Below, piece by piece: positions 1-7,765 of a DNA stretch of 16,035 nucleotides (position 1 is the stretch's first letter; the number at the start of each line of letters is the position of its first letter). The notes beneath the pieces were generated by a model, which was not told the DNA's origin, searched no databases, and saw nothing but the letters and a program-made list of their open reading frames with translations. The DNA comes from an uncultured Marinosulfonomonas sp. (GTDB taxonomy: Bacteria > Pseudomonadota > Alphaproteobacteria > Rhodobacterales > Rhodobacteraceae), in assembly GCA_947311455.1 (NCBI GenBank), contig CAMZKY010000129.1:1-16035 (forward strand), read 5' to 3'. The position numbers and the translations under genes were made by a program.

Positions 1-10
1 CCACGGTGAA

Positions 11-259
11 TTATATCACCAAACCGGCCCCAAAATAAAGCGCCGAAGAGCCATCGCTTCCGGTTGTTACTGACGCAATATCGGCAAGGGCCAACCCATC
101 AAGCTTAATCTCGCCACCGATTCCGCCAACATAATAATCGGCGGATTCCTTACCACACCATTTATCATTCTCATCCGAACCATAGAGTGCATAAAATGGA
201 TGAAAGGGCATAGCTGTAAAATCTGGGGTAGGAGAAGTAAATATGGATACGGAAAGCAT
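11..259 (-). CDS. Small hypothetical ORF downstream of ftsA
   Basis: I do not recognise this ORF. Read from an ATG at 259 it encodes about 82 residues and ends with TAA at 11-13; an in-frame GTG at 316 would extend it to 101 residues. An AGGCG about 7 bases before the ATG at 259 is a plausible ribosome binding site. The C-terminal half is glycine-rich with alternating hydrophobic residues (YYVGGIGGEIKL, then ALYFGAGLVI), which could be beta strands, so a fragment of an outer-membrane barrel protein is possible but unproven. The N-terminal part has less coding character. It lies where ftsZ would normally follow ftsA. It may be a real small gene, a decayed 3' fragment, or chance. Confidence 0.3.
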   Translation of the reverse strand: MLSVSIFTSPTPDFTAMPFHPFYALYGSDENDKWCGKESADYYVGGIGGEIKLDGLALADIASVTTGSDGSSALYFGAGLVI

Positions 260-339
260 AGTGAAACGCCTGGAAATGATGTAAAAAACATACACCTTAA
301 CCAAAAGCTGAAACACTATCAGCCAGGAAACCCTTGCCT

Positions 340-1674
340 CTACCAGTTGTCTTTAAACCATTTCACCGCACGCTTCAGCGAACGGGCTGGGTATTTCTCG
401 GCTGGAATGTCAAAATCCCACCACTCATCTTGTGGGTTTGCGGCAAACAGGCATAACCCAACAGCCGACGAAAACGCAGCGCCTGTGGCCGCTTGCGGCA
501 GGCCTGAAACCCGCATTGGACGCCCAAGGCGCACTTGTTGGCCCAAAATTTTCGACGCTAATCCATCAAGCCCCGGAATTTGGCTTGCACCACCGGTAAT
601 AACAATTTGTTGACTTGGAAGGTGCTCAAACCCTGCCGCATCAAGACGCGCGCGGGCTTCTTCCAGAATTTCCTCGACACGTGGGCGGATAATGCCGATC
701 AATTCAGCGCGAGAAACCGTACGCCGATCACGTTCCCAATCGCCGGTGTCGCCGCCGATTTCGATCATTTCACGATCATCAACACCCGTGGCCACAACGC
801 CGCCATGAAATGTTTTGATCCGTTCGGCAACGGCCATGGACACTTGCAAACCTTGCGAAATGTCGCCCGTCACGTGATCACCACCCAGCCGCACAGAATC
901 CGCATAAATCATGTGCTTCTTCATAAAAATCGAAATACCGGTTGATCCGCCACCCATATCAATACACGCGGCGCCAAGTTCCTGCTCATCTTCCACCAGC
1001 GATGAAACCGCCGATACATAAGAAGATGAGGCAAGCCCCGCGACCTCAAGATCACAGCGCTTAATACAATGCAGCAAATGGCCAACAGCTGTACGATCAA
1101 CGGTCATCAAGTGCATATCAGTTGACAATTGATTGCCGGTTTGGCCGCGCGGGTCACTAAACCCCGAGCGATGATCAATGGCAAAATTGATCGGTTGGGC
1201 GTGCAACACCTCGCGCCCTGCGCCGTAATCGGGCACATCACACATGGAAAGAACATGCGCGACGTCATTGTCGGAAATCACATCCTGCTCCAGATCAATC
1301 GTGCCTGCCAACCCGTAGGAGCGCGGATGCGCGCCGGAAAAACACGCAATTGCATGATCAACACGCAGATTAGCCATCTTTTGTGCGGCTTGTACCACGG
1401 TGCGAATGGCGCGTTCCGTTTCCTGCATGGCGTGAATTTCGCCAAACCGCACGCCGCGCGAGCGGGTTGTGGCCGCTCCGATAACCCGAAAGGATGATTG
1501 CCCGGCCATTGATCCAATACCATCGGATTCGCGGAACTTTTCCGTTCCATCAAAGCGCAGGATCAAGCAGGCAATTTTGGATGTGCCCACGTCTAGAATG
1601 GCAATCACGCCCCGTTGCATTGCCGATTTGCGCCGATTGCGCATTTGTCGCTGGGTTGCGTATAGTTCGCTCAT
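340..1674 (-). CDS. ftsA: Cell division protein FtsA
   Basis: FtsA is the actin-like ATPase that tethers FtsZ filaments to the inner membrane and recruits later divisome proteins. The 444 residues show the actin-fold signature: phosphate-1 loop DVGTSK at 28-33, phosphate-2 loop DMGGGSTG at 239-246 and adenosine motif ITGGASQIPG at 359-368. A C-terminal amphipathic helix (about 431-444, SLKRAVKWFKDNW) matches the usual membrane-targeting sequence. The open frame extends upstream to 1758, but the ATG at 1674 is chosen because GGGAG (1681-1685) lies 6 bases before it and the next codons fit the family. Only one base separates it from the ftsQ stop (1676-1678), which suggests translational coupling. 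It is the last recognised gene of the murB-ddlB-ftsQ-ftsA operon. ftsZ is not seen in the 339 bases that follow. Confidence 0.97.
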   Translation of the reverse strand: MSELYATQRQMRNRRKSAMQRGVIAILDVGTSKIACLILRFDGTEKFRESDGIGSMAGQSSFRVIGAATTRSRGVRFGEIHAMQETERAIRTVVQAAQKMANLRVDHAIACFSGAHPRSYGLAGTIDLEQDVISDNDVAHVLSMCDVPDYGAGREVLHAQPINFAIDHRSGFSDPRGQTGNQLSTDMHLMTVDRTAVGHLLHCIKRCDLEVAGLASSSYVSAVSSLVEDEQELGAACIDMGGGSTGISIFMKKHMIYADSVRLGGDHVTGDISQGLQVSMAVAERIKTFHGGVVATGVDDREMIEIGGDTGDWERDRRTVSRAELIGIIRPRVEEILEEARARLDAAGFEHLPSQQIVITGGASQIPGLDGLASKILGQQVRLGRPMRVSGLPQAATGAAFSSAVGLCLFAANPQDEWWDFDIPAEKYPARSLKRAVKWFKDNW

Positions 1675-1675
1675 T

Positions 1676-2557
1676 TTAGTCTCCCAATTCTTCTTGTTTG
1701 ATCCGCTGTAACGCTTCAAGCGCGGTTGAAGCCACACGGAGTGTCGGGCGTTTTTCAATTCTCATATCCACGATAACAATATCGCGGGCTAACATTTCTT
1801 GCGCTGAATTCAGCACAATCACACGTTCCAATGCGCGTTCCGGATTTGATACCGGTAACAAAATACGCTGTCCGCGATCCAGCACCAAATCCCATCGGCG
1901 TTCCCCGACGCGCACCAAACCGCGCAGACTATTGCGAATGGGGGCTGCCGCCTTGATCAGAGTCAGCGCCTCTTTAGTGGCCAAATTTGCGCCTTTTCCG
2001 GTAATTAACGGAAGATCGCCGCGCTCGCCCCGAGCCAAAAGGCTGGCTACAACATGGCCGGTTTCATCCAGCATTTTCACACCGTCCGGCCCGCGCCAAA
2101 CGATCACCGGTTCACGTTCACGAATGGATACATCCAGCACACCGCCATTGCCCACCTTGATATCCACGGACTTAACCGCACCGATATTCGCAATCGTGTT
2201 GCGCATGCCTTCCAGATCCAGATCAAACGCGGTGACCGGAAATTGCAAAGGAACTGCGGCTTGGATTGCTATGCTCAGGGTTGGGCTTGCCCCTTCTATC
2301 ACCATTTTATTCACAGTGAATTCAGGCCGTTTTTCAATGGATTGGCGAATTTCGGTAAGCTTGTCTGTTAACGCCTGTTGGCGCGCAGGCGCCAGCACAT
2401 AGGCCGCGACCAGATAAATGATCAAAAAGGTAGGCAAGCCAACGCGCAACGCCCGGCGCACGGTTGGGATCAACCACAATCGTTGCATCCGATACGCCGT
2501 GCGGCTGGGGGCCGGATCGCGTAGAGGGGCCACTATTTGAGGGATCACCTGTTGCAT
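1676..2557 (-). CDS. ftsQ: Cell division protein FtsQ
   Basis: FtsQ is a bitopic inner-membrane divisome protein that links early and late division proteins through FtsB/FtsL. The 293 residues give a cytoplasmic N-terminus with a conserved-looking RDPAPSR segment (13-19), one membrane segment at about 38-56, a periplasmic POTRA domain at about 80-148 ending in IREREP, and a beta domain to the C-terminus. The frame opens at 2584, but GGAGG lies 7 bases before the ATG at 2557 and nothing comparable precedes 2584. The start overlaps the 3' end of ddlB by 13 bases, and the stop lies one base before ftsA. The length is normal for the family. Expression is probably coupled with ddlB and ftsA. Confidence 0.95.
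   Translation of the reverse strand: MQQVIPQIVAPLRDPAPSRTAYRMQRLWLIPTVRRALRVGLPTFLIIYLVAAYVLAPARQQALTDKLTEIRQSIEKRPEFTVNKMVIEGASPTLSIAIQAAVPLQFPVTAFDLDLEGMRNTIANIGAVKSVDIKVGNGGVLDVSIREREPVIVWRGPDGVKMLDETGHVVASLLARGERGDLPLITGKGANLATKEALTLIKAAAPIRNSLRGLVRVGERRWDLVLDRGQRILLPVSNPERALERVIVLNSAQEMLARDIVIVDMRIEKRPTLRVASTALEALQRIKQEELGD
1681..1685 (-). promoter_or_regulatory. Ribosome binding site of ftsA
   Basis: GGGAG on the minus strand lies 6 bases before the ATG at 1674 and inside the last codons of ftsQ. It decides the ftsA start in favour of 1674 over the upstream in-frame codons. Confidence 0.75.
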
Positions 2558-3471
2558 GAAGCATCCTCCACCAGCCATTTGCACAATTCGAGGAACGAAA
2601 TTCCCGTGTGTGCGGCCTGTTCAGGGGCAAGGGATGTCGGAGTCATACCCGGCTGGGTATTGGTTTCAAGCAGGATCAACCCGTCAAGACCACGGGTTTC
2701 ATCCCAGCGAAAATCCGTACGGCTAAGACCACGACAGCCAAGCACGTTATGCGCACGCAGCGCGTAATCCAGACAGGCATCGGTAATTTCTTGCGGTAAA
2801 TCGGCGGGCACCACATGGCGTGACCCACCTTCGACATATTTAGCATCGTAATCATACCAACCATCCGTCAAGATATCTGTCACCACCAAGGCACGGCCAT
2901 CCATCACTGCGACGGTCATTTCGCGCCCTGGCGCGAAAGCCTCGACCATCAAGGTGGCAGGCATATCAGAATCCAGCACAGGCGGGCCCTTTGCGCCTTC
3001 GTCCACCAGATAGATGCCAACACTTGATCCTTCGCGGTTTGGTTTAACCACGTAAGGCGGTTTCAAAATATGATTTGCTTGCACCGCCTCGCGTGTTGAA
3101 AGAACACTTTCACATATAGGCAATCCGGCGGCCACATAGGCTTCCTTTGTGCGCGCTTTGTCCATCGCCAAAGACGAGGCCAGAACGCCGGAATGCGTAT
3201 AGGGAATTTGCATCCATTCAAGCAGGCCCTGCACACAGCCATCTTCACCCCAGCGGCCATGCAGGGCATTAAACACAACATCGGGGGAAATTTCAATCAG
3301 GCGTGCAGCAAGGTCAGGCCCAGCGTCCACCTCAACCACATTATATCCGATATCCCGAAGCGCGGCAGCGCATTCTCGCCCCGAGGAAAGTGAAACTTCG
3401 CGTTCGCGCGAAGGCCCTCCCATCAATACCGCCACTTTCGGGGATTGCCTGCTCGACATACCCGTTACCAT
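2545..3471 (-). CDS. ddlB: D-alanine--D-alanine ligase
   Basis: This cytoplasmic ATP-grasp enzyme joins two D-alanines to give the dipeptide that MurF adds to the stem peptide. Visible motifs are GGPSREREVS (18-27) at the substrate-binding N-terminus, HGRWGEDG (71-78), VVKPNREGSSVG (141-152) of the ATP-grasp fold, YDYDAKY (206-212) typical of D-Ala:D-Ala ligases, and the metal-binding ETNTQPGMTPTSL (269-281). The length of 308 residues is normal. The ATG at 3471 is the longest start; the ATG at 3459 (protein starting MSSRQS) fits the family N-terminus equally well, and neither has a clear Shine-Dalgarno. It follows murB after 31 bases and overlaps ftsQ by 13 bases. Confidence 0.96.
   Translation of the reverse strand: MVTGMSSRQSPKVAVLMGGPSREREVSLSSGRECAAALRDIGYNVVEVDAGPDLAARLIEISPDVVFNALHGRWGEDGCVQGLLEWMQIPYTHSGVLASSLAMDKARTKEAYVAAGLPICESVLSTREAVQANHILKPPYVVKPNREGSSVGIYLVDEGAKGPPVLDSDMPATLMVEAFAPGREMTVAVMDGRALVVTDILTDGWYDYDAKYVEGGSRHVVPADLPQEITDACLDYALRAHNVLGCRGLSRTDFRWDETRGLDGLILLETNTQPGMTPTSLAPEQAAHTGISFLELCKWLVEDASCNR
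2565..2569 (-). promoter_or_regulatory. Ribosome binding site of ftsQ
   Basis: A strong GGAGG on the minus strand lies 7 bases before the ATG at 2557 and inside the ddlB coding sequence. It selects the internal start over the upstream ATG at 2584. Confidence 0.8.
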
Positions 3472-3479
3472 TTATCCAA

Positions 3480-3495
3480 GGGCCATTTTTGGCCC
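3480..3495. other. Small hairpin between murB and ddlB
   Basis: GGGCCA (3480-3485) and TGGCCC (3490-3495) form a perfect 6-bp stem with a TTTT loop in the 31-base murB-ddlB gap. On the minus strand, the transcribed one, no T-tract follows, so it is not a good terminator there. It could influence ddlB translation or mRNA processing. No function is shown. Confidence 0.4.
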
Positions 3496-3502
3496 GTTAT
3501 TA

Positions 3503-4438
3503 TTATTTTTCGCCTTCCGCAGGTTCTCCGACCCGCATGATTTCCCATTGTAACGTTAAACCACTTGATTTGAAAACCCTTTTTCTGACCTCTTCACCCA
3601 GTTTTTCAAGATCTGTTGCGGTTGCATCCCCTGTATTGATCATAAAGTTCGGGTGTTTTTCGCTCATCTGTGCCCCGCCAAGCTGAAAGCCGCGCAAACC
3701 CGCATCGTCAATCAGCTTCCAAGCCTTCAAATCATGCACATCATCTTCGCTGCCTGTGGAGCTGAAACCCGCCGGATTGCGAAAGGTGGAACCGGCGCTG
3801 CGCTCTTTGGTGGGTTGGCTTGCGTTGCGCTTTGTGAGCTGCTCGTCCATCCGCTTTTTCAGTGCGTCCGTATCACCGTATGGTGCCTTGAACGTGACCT
3901 CAACCAGAACCCAGCCATCGGGTAAATCGCTTTGGCGATACTGAAAATTCAGATCATCCGCCGAAAGGGTTACAACCTCCCCTGCCCGCGTCACGGCTTT
4001 GGCGCTCACAAACACATCGGCCGCATAGCTGCCGTAACAACCCGCGTTCATCCGCACGGCCCCGCCAATCGCTCCGGGGATGGTGCGCAGAAATGTCAGG
4101 TCAAGCCCCGCATCAGCGGCCTTGCGCGCCACGTGTTGATCCAGCGCGGCCACTCCTGCTGTGACCAGATTACCATCGATCGAAATCGTATTAAACCCGC
4201 GCCCCATGCGGATCACCACCGCACGGATACCGCCATCGCGCACAATCAGATTGCTCCCAACCCCTATGGGAAACACTGGGATTTCGGGATTAAGCGCGCT
4301 TAAGAACGCGACCAGATCATCCACATCGACAGGCTGAAACAGCACATCACACGGCCCACCAACGCGAAGCCACGTCAGATCGGCCAGAATTTTATTTTCG
4401 GTATAGGTACCGCGCACTTTGGGAAGGGTATCAATCAT
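3503..4438 (-). CDS. murB: UDP-N-acetylenolpyruvoylglucosamine reductase MurB
   Basis: MurB is the FAD enzyme that uses NADPH to reduce UDP-GlcNAc-enolpyruvate to UDP-MurNAc, the first committed muropeptide precursor. Numbered from the ATG at 4438 (311 residues), it shows the FAD-binding loops GVGSNLIVRDGG (59-70) and IPGAIGGAVRMNAG (120-133), the catalytic-serine motif SAGSTFRNP (214-222), and a C-terminal region from about 239 to the end with a Glu in EIMRVG. The frame stays open to a TTG at 4516, but the extra 26 residues are not family-like and MIDTLPKVRG fits known alphaproteobacterial N-termini. No clear Shine-Dalgarno precedes 4438. It heads the operon with ddlB, ftsQ and ftsA. In the usual cluster murC lies directly upstream; here murD is head-to-head instead. 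Confidence 0.95.
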   Translation of the reverse strand: MIDTLPKVRGTYTENKILADLTWLRVGGPCDVLFQPVDVDDLVAFLSALNPEIPVFPIGVGSNLIVRDGGIRAVVIRMGRGFNTISIDGNLVTAGVAALDQHVARKAADAGLDLTFLRTIPGAIGGAVRMNAGCYGSYAADVFVSAKAVTRAGEVVTLSADDLNFQYRQSDLPDGWVLVEVTFKAPYGDTDALKKRMDEQLTKRNASQPTKERSAGSTFRNPAGFSSTGSEDDVHDLKAWKLIDDAGLRGFQLGGAQMSEKHPNFMINTGDATATDLEKLGEEVRKRVFKSSGLTLQWEIMRVGEPAEGEK

Positions 4439-4485
4439 GGACAAGGGTTTAGCGATTACCAAGAAAAACACAAGTGACGCGTTTT

Positions 4486-4502
4486 CCCCGGGGTCAGGCC
4501 CC
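4486..4502. repeat. Overlapping palindromes in the murB-murD gap
   Basis: CCCCGGGG (4486-4493) is a perfect palindrome, and its second half also pairs with CCCC (4499-4502) around the spacer TCAGG. The two pairings are mutually exclusive. The core GGGGTCAGGCCCC resembles, from memory, a GGGGTCAGNCCCC motif common in bacterial intergenic palindromic elements; I cannot verify this here. If murB starts at 4438 the element lies in its 5' leader. Confidence 0.4.
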
Positions 4503-4509
4503 ATAATGA

Positions 4510-4538
4510 TTGCCAACCCGCCGCCTGCGGCCTACATA
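4510..4538 (+). promoter_or_regulatory. Candidate promoter of murD
   Basis: TTGCCA (4510-4515; 5 of 6 bases match TTGACA) is separated by 17 bases from TACATA (4533-4538), a weak -10 match. The spacer contains a 12-base palindrome, GCCGC-CT-GCGGC (4520-4531), which could bind a regulator or be a repeat remnant. It lies 28 bases before the murD start. murD is the first plus-strand gene here and needs its own promoter, which supports the call, but the -10 is poor. Confidence 0.35.
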
Positions 4539-4566
4539 AAAAGCAACAGTTAAAGAAAGTTTCGAT

Positions 4567-5964
4567 ATGATCCCTGTTCAAGGACACAAAGACAAAAAAG
4601 TTGCGGTTTTAGGGTTGGGGCGCTCAGGTTTGGCAACCGCAATCGCGCTTGAAGCCGGTGGCGCGATCCCTGTGGTTTGGGATGATAACGAAGCTGCCCG
4701 TGATGCGGCGGCCGCTAAAGGATACCCGTCAACCGATCTACGCAAAGCTGACGTTTGGGACGATATCGCCACACTGATCGTTTCCCCCGGAATTCCACAT
4801 CTATATCCGGCTCCTAATCCGGTGGTGCGCAATGCCCAATCCGCAGGCGTGCAGATTGACAATGATATCAGCCTGTTTTTCCGTTCTTATGCGACCCACG
4901 AATGGGATGATTTTGACATTGCGCCACAGGTGGTTGCAATCACCGGTAGCAACGGAAAATCAACCACGGCAGCCCTGATCCATCATGTGTTGCAACACGC
5001 CAACCGCCCGGCGCAGCTGGCGGGGAATATTGGGCGCGGGGCGCTGGATATTGATCCGGCTCATGATGGCGAAGTGGTAGTGCTGGAACTGTCAAGTTAC
5101 CAAACCGAACTGGCACGCGCGCTTACCCCTGATGTAGCGGTGTTTACCAATCTTTCGCCGGATCATCTGGATCGCCACGGTGGCATTGGCGGTTATTTTG
5201 CCGCCAAACGGCGTCTGTTTACCGAAGGTGGGCCGGATCGGGCGGTAATTGGTATTGACGAGAACGAAGGGAAATTCCTGGCAGGGCTTATGGCCGAAGG
5301 GCCTAGTGACGATCGGGTGATCCGTATTTCGGTTGAAGGCAAGCTTACAGGCCCGGGCTGGATGGTGTTTGCGCGCAAAGGGTTTTTATCAGAGTATCGC
5401 AAAGGCCGTCAGGTTGCATCGATCGATCTGCGGGGGATTGCGGGCCTGCCAGGGACACACAATCATCAAAACGCCTGCTGCGCCTACGCGGCGGTGCGCA
5501 CGCTTGGCCTTGCCCCCAAAGTGATCGAGGCGGCGCTAAAAACATTTGGCGGGCTGAAGCATCGCTCGCAAGTTATTCGGGTTTTGGATAGTGTGACCTA
5601 TGTGAATGACAGCAAAGCCACCAATGTAGATAGCGCCGCTAAAGCCTTGCAAGCGTTCAAGGATATTCGCTGGATTGCCGGTGGGCAGGGCAAGGAAGGT
5701 GGTATTTCAGGGCTCTCACAACATCTTGGATCAGTGCGCAAAGCCTATTTGATTGGCGATAGTGCGGATGAGTTTGCCGCGCAGTTGGGTGACACCCCGT
5801 TTGAGCAATGCGGCACAATGGAACAAGCCATTCAAGCCGCTACCAAAGATGCACAAGCTGGCGATACTGTGCTGTTAGCCCCTGCGGCGGCCAGCTTTGA
5901 TCAATACAAAAGCTTTGAACATCGGGGCGATGATTTTACCGATTTGGTGAATGTGCTGACATAA
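4567..5964 (+). CDS. murD: UDP-N-acetylmuramoylalanine--D-glutamate ligase MurD
   Basis: MurD is the cytoplasmic ATP-dependent ligase that adds D-glutamate to UDP-MurNAc-L-Ala. The 465 residues contain an N-terminal Rossmann-like UDP-binding domain with VLGLGRSG (about 14-21), the ATPase P-loop TGSNGKST (126-133), ELSSYQTE and TNLSPDHLDRHG of the central domain, and a C-terminal domain with the NDSKATN motif and AGGQGKEGG. The start has only a purine-rich AAAGAAAG (4552-4559), 7 bases upstream. In the usual order murD follows mraY and precedes ftsW on one strand. Here it stands alone on the plus strand, divergent from murB and followed by opposing genes, so it is probably transcribed separately. 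A hairpin directly follows its stop codon. Confidence 0.97.
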   Translation: MIPVQGHKDKKVAVLGLGRSGLATAIALEAGGAIPVVWDDNEAARDAAAAKGYPSTDLRKADVWDDIATLIVSPGIPHLYPAPNPVVRNAQSAGVQIDNDISLFFRSYATHEWDDFDIAPQVVAITGSNGKSTTAALIHHVLQHANRPAQLAGNIGRGALDIDPAHDGEVVVLELSSYQTELARALTPDVAVFTNLSPDHLDRHGGIGGYFAAKRRLFTEGGPDRAVIGIDENEGKFLAGLMAEGPSDDRVIRISVEGKLTGPGWMVFARKGFLSEYRKGRQVASIDLRGIAGLPGTHNHQNACCAYAAVRTLGLAPKVIEAALKTFGGLKHRSQVIRVLDSVTYVNDSKATNVDSAAKALQAFKDIRWIAGGQGKEGGISGLSQHLGSVRKAYLIGDSADEFAAQLGDTPFEQCGTMEQAIQAATKDAQAGDTVLLAPAAASFDQYKSFEHRGDDFTDLVNVLT

Positions 5965-5967
5965 AAA

Positions 5968-5988
5968 GGCCCGCAAATTTTGTGGGCC
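5968..5988 (-). terminator. Intrinsic terminator between murD and the symporter remnant
   Basis: GGCCCGC (5968-5974) and GTGGGCC (5982-5988) form a 7-bp stem with one G-T pair and an AAATTTT loop. On the minus strand TTTTT follows immediately, a good terminator for the symporter transcript. On the plus strand T-rich sequence ends in TTTTT at 5996-6000, so it may also end murD transcripts, less efficiently. Confidence 0.75.
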
Positions 5989-6009
5989 AATTCCGTTTTT
6001 CAAGCCTAC

Positions 6010-6536
6010 TTAAGCGGCGTGGACATGGATTGCTTCGTCCGTATCAACCATACCGGCATCTGGATCGTTATATGTATCAATGTCCAACTTGCCTTCGCTT
6101 TTGGCAACGATGGTTGACACAACCGCATCACCAGAAACATTCACCGCAGTGCGGATCATATCCATCAAACGGTCGACACCCAGAACAAGGCCGATACCTT
6201 CGACAGGCAAGCCAACACCCGGCACGCCCCGCCGTTCCGATTGACGCCAGAACCGACATCAGGATCACGGTAAGATAGCCGCCCATACCAAGGTGAACGC
6301 CGTATGCATTGGCGATAAACACTGTGGCAACACCCTGCATAATCGCGGTGCCGTCCATGTTGATCGTTGCCCCGAAAGGCACTGTGAAGGATGCAACAGA
6401 GTTGTTTACGCCAAACCGTTCTGTCACGGTGCGCATTGTCACAGGGATTGTTGCGTTAGAAGACGCTGTCGAAAAGGCAAACACTTGAGCGTTGTGAATT
6501 TTCTTCAAGAACAATGTTACAAAAAAGTAATTTTTT
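6010..6536 (-). pseudogene. Decayed dicarboxylate/amino acid:cation symporter (DAACS family) fragment
   Basis: Only the C-terminal part of a DctA/GltP-type sodium or proton symporter remains. The first frame, from about 6515 to 6230, carries FAFSTASSNATIPVT and FGATINMDGTAI, the hallmark reentrant-loop and NMDGT motifs. After SIGTAG the frame is lost at a C-run (6227-6230). Reading continues in another frame with GLPVEGIGLVLGVDRL and TAVNVSGDAV to a TAA at 6010-6012. Roughly a dozen residues normally lie between the VPG and the VGLPVEG segments and appear to be missing, so this looks like an out-of-frame deletion. The first half or more of the roughly 400-residue protein is absent: similarity begins right after the stop of the neighbouring flavoprotein gene. 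No start codon or ribosome site is convincing. Confidence 0.85.
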
Positions 6537-7745
6537 CTAGGTTGATCCTGCAATTGCAACACCAGCAGCCCACCCGGATGACCATGCCCATTGGAAATTA
6601 TACCCGCCCAGCCAGCCAGTGACATCAACAACCTCACCAATGAAATACAGCCCCTTAACGGCCTTCACTTCCATTGTTTTGGAGGAAAGTGCATCTGTAT
6701 CAACGCCACCAATCATGACTTCTGCGGTTCGGTAACCTTCTGAGCCAATTGGAACCAATTCCCAGTTGCTAAGCTGATCTATAAGTTTTGCCAGATATTC
6801 ATTATTTAAATCGGCAATATTCCCCTTCCAGCCATAAAGCCCAGCCAGATAAGAAACCAGACGTTTAGGCAGGAAATCCCCCAAAACAGTCGTGATATCA
6901 CGCCGCCCATTTTCGTGGCGTTTCTCTGTAAGGCGCGCAAGCAAATCACCATCTGGCCACAGATTTATTACGATAGGTCTGGTTTCACGCCAAAACGACG
7001 ATATTTGCAAAATCGCAGGGCCAGAAAGGCCGCGATGCGTAAACAACAGCGCCTCGTCAAAACTTGTATCATTGCAGGACACCCGCACTGGCAAGGCAAT
7101 TCCGGCAAGCGATGAAAGCCCGTCCAATACGGTGCCACTAAACGTAAGAGGCACAAGCCCCGCACGCGTTTCGGTGACGGGAACACCAAAGTGCTGCGCA
7201 AGATCAAGACCAAACCCCGTGGCACCCATTTTCGGAATGGGTTTACCGCCACAAGCCACAACAAAGTTACGACAGCTCAATTGCGCCCCGCCGATTAACG
7301 TTAGGGTAAATCCACCATCGGTTTTGGTAACATCCCGCACAGATGTTTCCAACCTAAGTTCAACCTTGGCGCGCTCCATCTCGGCCAACAGCATCGCCAC
7401 AATTTCTCGGGCTGTATCGTCGCAAAACAATTGGCCAAGGGTTTTTTCATGATAGGGAATATCGTATTTCTGAACCAAATCCAGAAAATCCCACTGAGTA
7501 TAGCGACTTAATGCCGACTTCATAAAATGCGGGTTGTTTGAAATGAAACATTCGGGCCCCGCACGCATATTGGTGAAATTGCATCGCCCGCCGCCAGAGA
7601 TCCTGATTTTTTCACCGGCCTTTTTGGCATGATCTAAAACCAGGGTTCGCCCCCCACAGTGGGCTGCACACATCATCCCTGCCGCACCTGCGCCAAGAAT
7701 TATGGTGTCATATGTGGCGTTTGTATCCATACCTGTCTTGATCAT
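6537..7745 (-). CDS. HI0933-family FAD-dependent flavoprotein (aminoacetone oxidase-like)
   Basis: The 402-residue protein belongs to the HI0933/YhiN flavoprotein family, often named 'aminoacetone oxidase family FAD-binding enzyme'; the true substrate is unsettled. It begins with an FAD-binding Rossmann motif, ILGAGAAG (16-23), then SGGGRCNFTN (50-59), which is diagnostic of the family. It ends with GWLGGYNFQWAWSSGWAAG, the usual C-terminal FAD-contact signature, so the gene looks complete. The start may be the ATG at 7745 or at 7730; neither has a clear Shine-Dalgarno. It follows the DUF2157-like gene after 20 bases and is probably co-transcribed with it. Its TAG stop directly abuts the truncated symporter, so a deletion ended close to its 3' end without visibly damaging it. 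No link to peptidoglycan synthesis is evident. Confidence 0.9.
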   Translation of the reverse strand: MIKTGMDTNATYDTIILGAGAAGMMCAAHCGGRTLVLDHAKKAGEKIRISGGGRCNFTNMRAGPECFISNNPHFMKSALSRYTQWDFLDLVQKYDIPYHEKTLGQLFCDDTAREIVAMLLAEMERAKVELRLETSVRDVTKTDGGFTLTLIGGAQLSCRNFVVACGGKPIPKMGATGFGLDLAQHFGVPVTETRAGLVPLTFSGTVLDGLSSLAGIALPVRVSCNDTSFDEALLFTHRGLSGPAILQISSFWRETRPIVINLWPDGDLLARLTEKRHENGRRDITTVLGDFLPKRLVSYLAGLYGWKGNIADLNNEYLAKLIDQLSNWELVPIGSEGYRTAEVMIGGVDTDALSSKTMEVKAVKGLYFIGEVVDVTGWLGGYNFQWAWSSGWAAGVAIAGST

Positions 7746-7765
7746 GAACCCGTCGCAGACGCAAG

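Noticed and set aside
260..310. Terminator after ftsA from the ATGT/ACAT pairing
   Set aside because: The stem is only 4 A/T-rich base pairs and too weak to support a call.
200..613. Plus-strand ORF of 137 codons overlapping ftsA
   Set aside because: It is mostly antisense to ftsA, has no recognisable motifs and reads like a shadow frame.
1675..1758. N-terminal extension of FtsA to the upstream start at 1758
   Set aside because: The extension lies entirely within ftsQ coding sequence, is not family-like, and GGGAG marks the ATG at 1674.
3480..3502. Terminator between murB and ddlB
   Set aside because: The T-rich stretch follows the hairpin on the plus strand, but the genes are on the minus strand, where no T-tract follows.
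6227..6230. The symporter frameshift as a plain sequencing error in a C-run
   Set aside because: A single miscalled base cannot explain the roughly dozen missing residues at the same place or the missing 5' half, so real decay is more likely.
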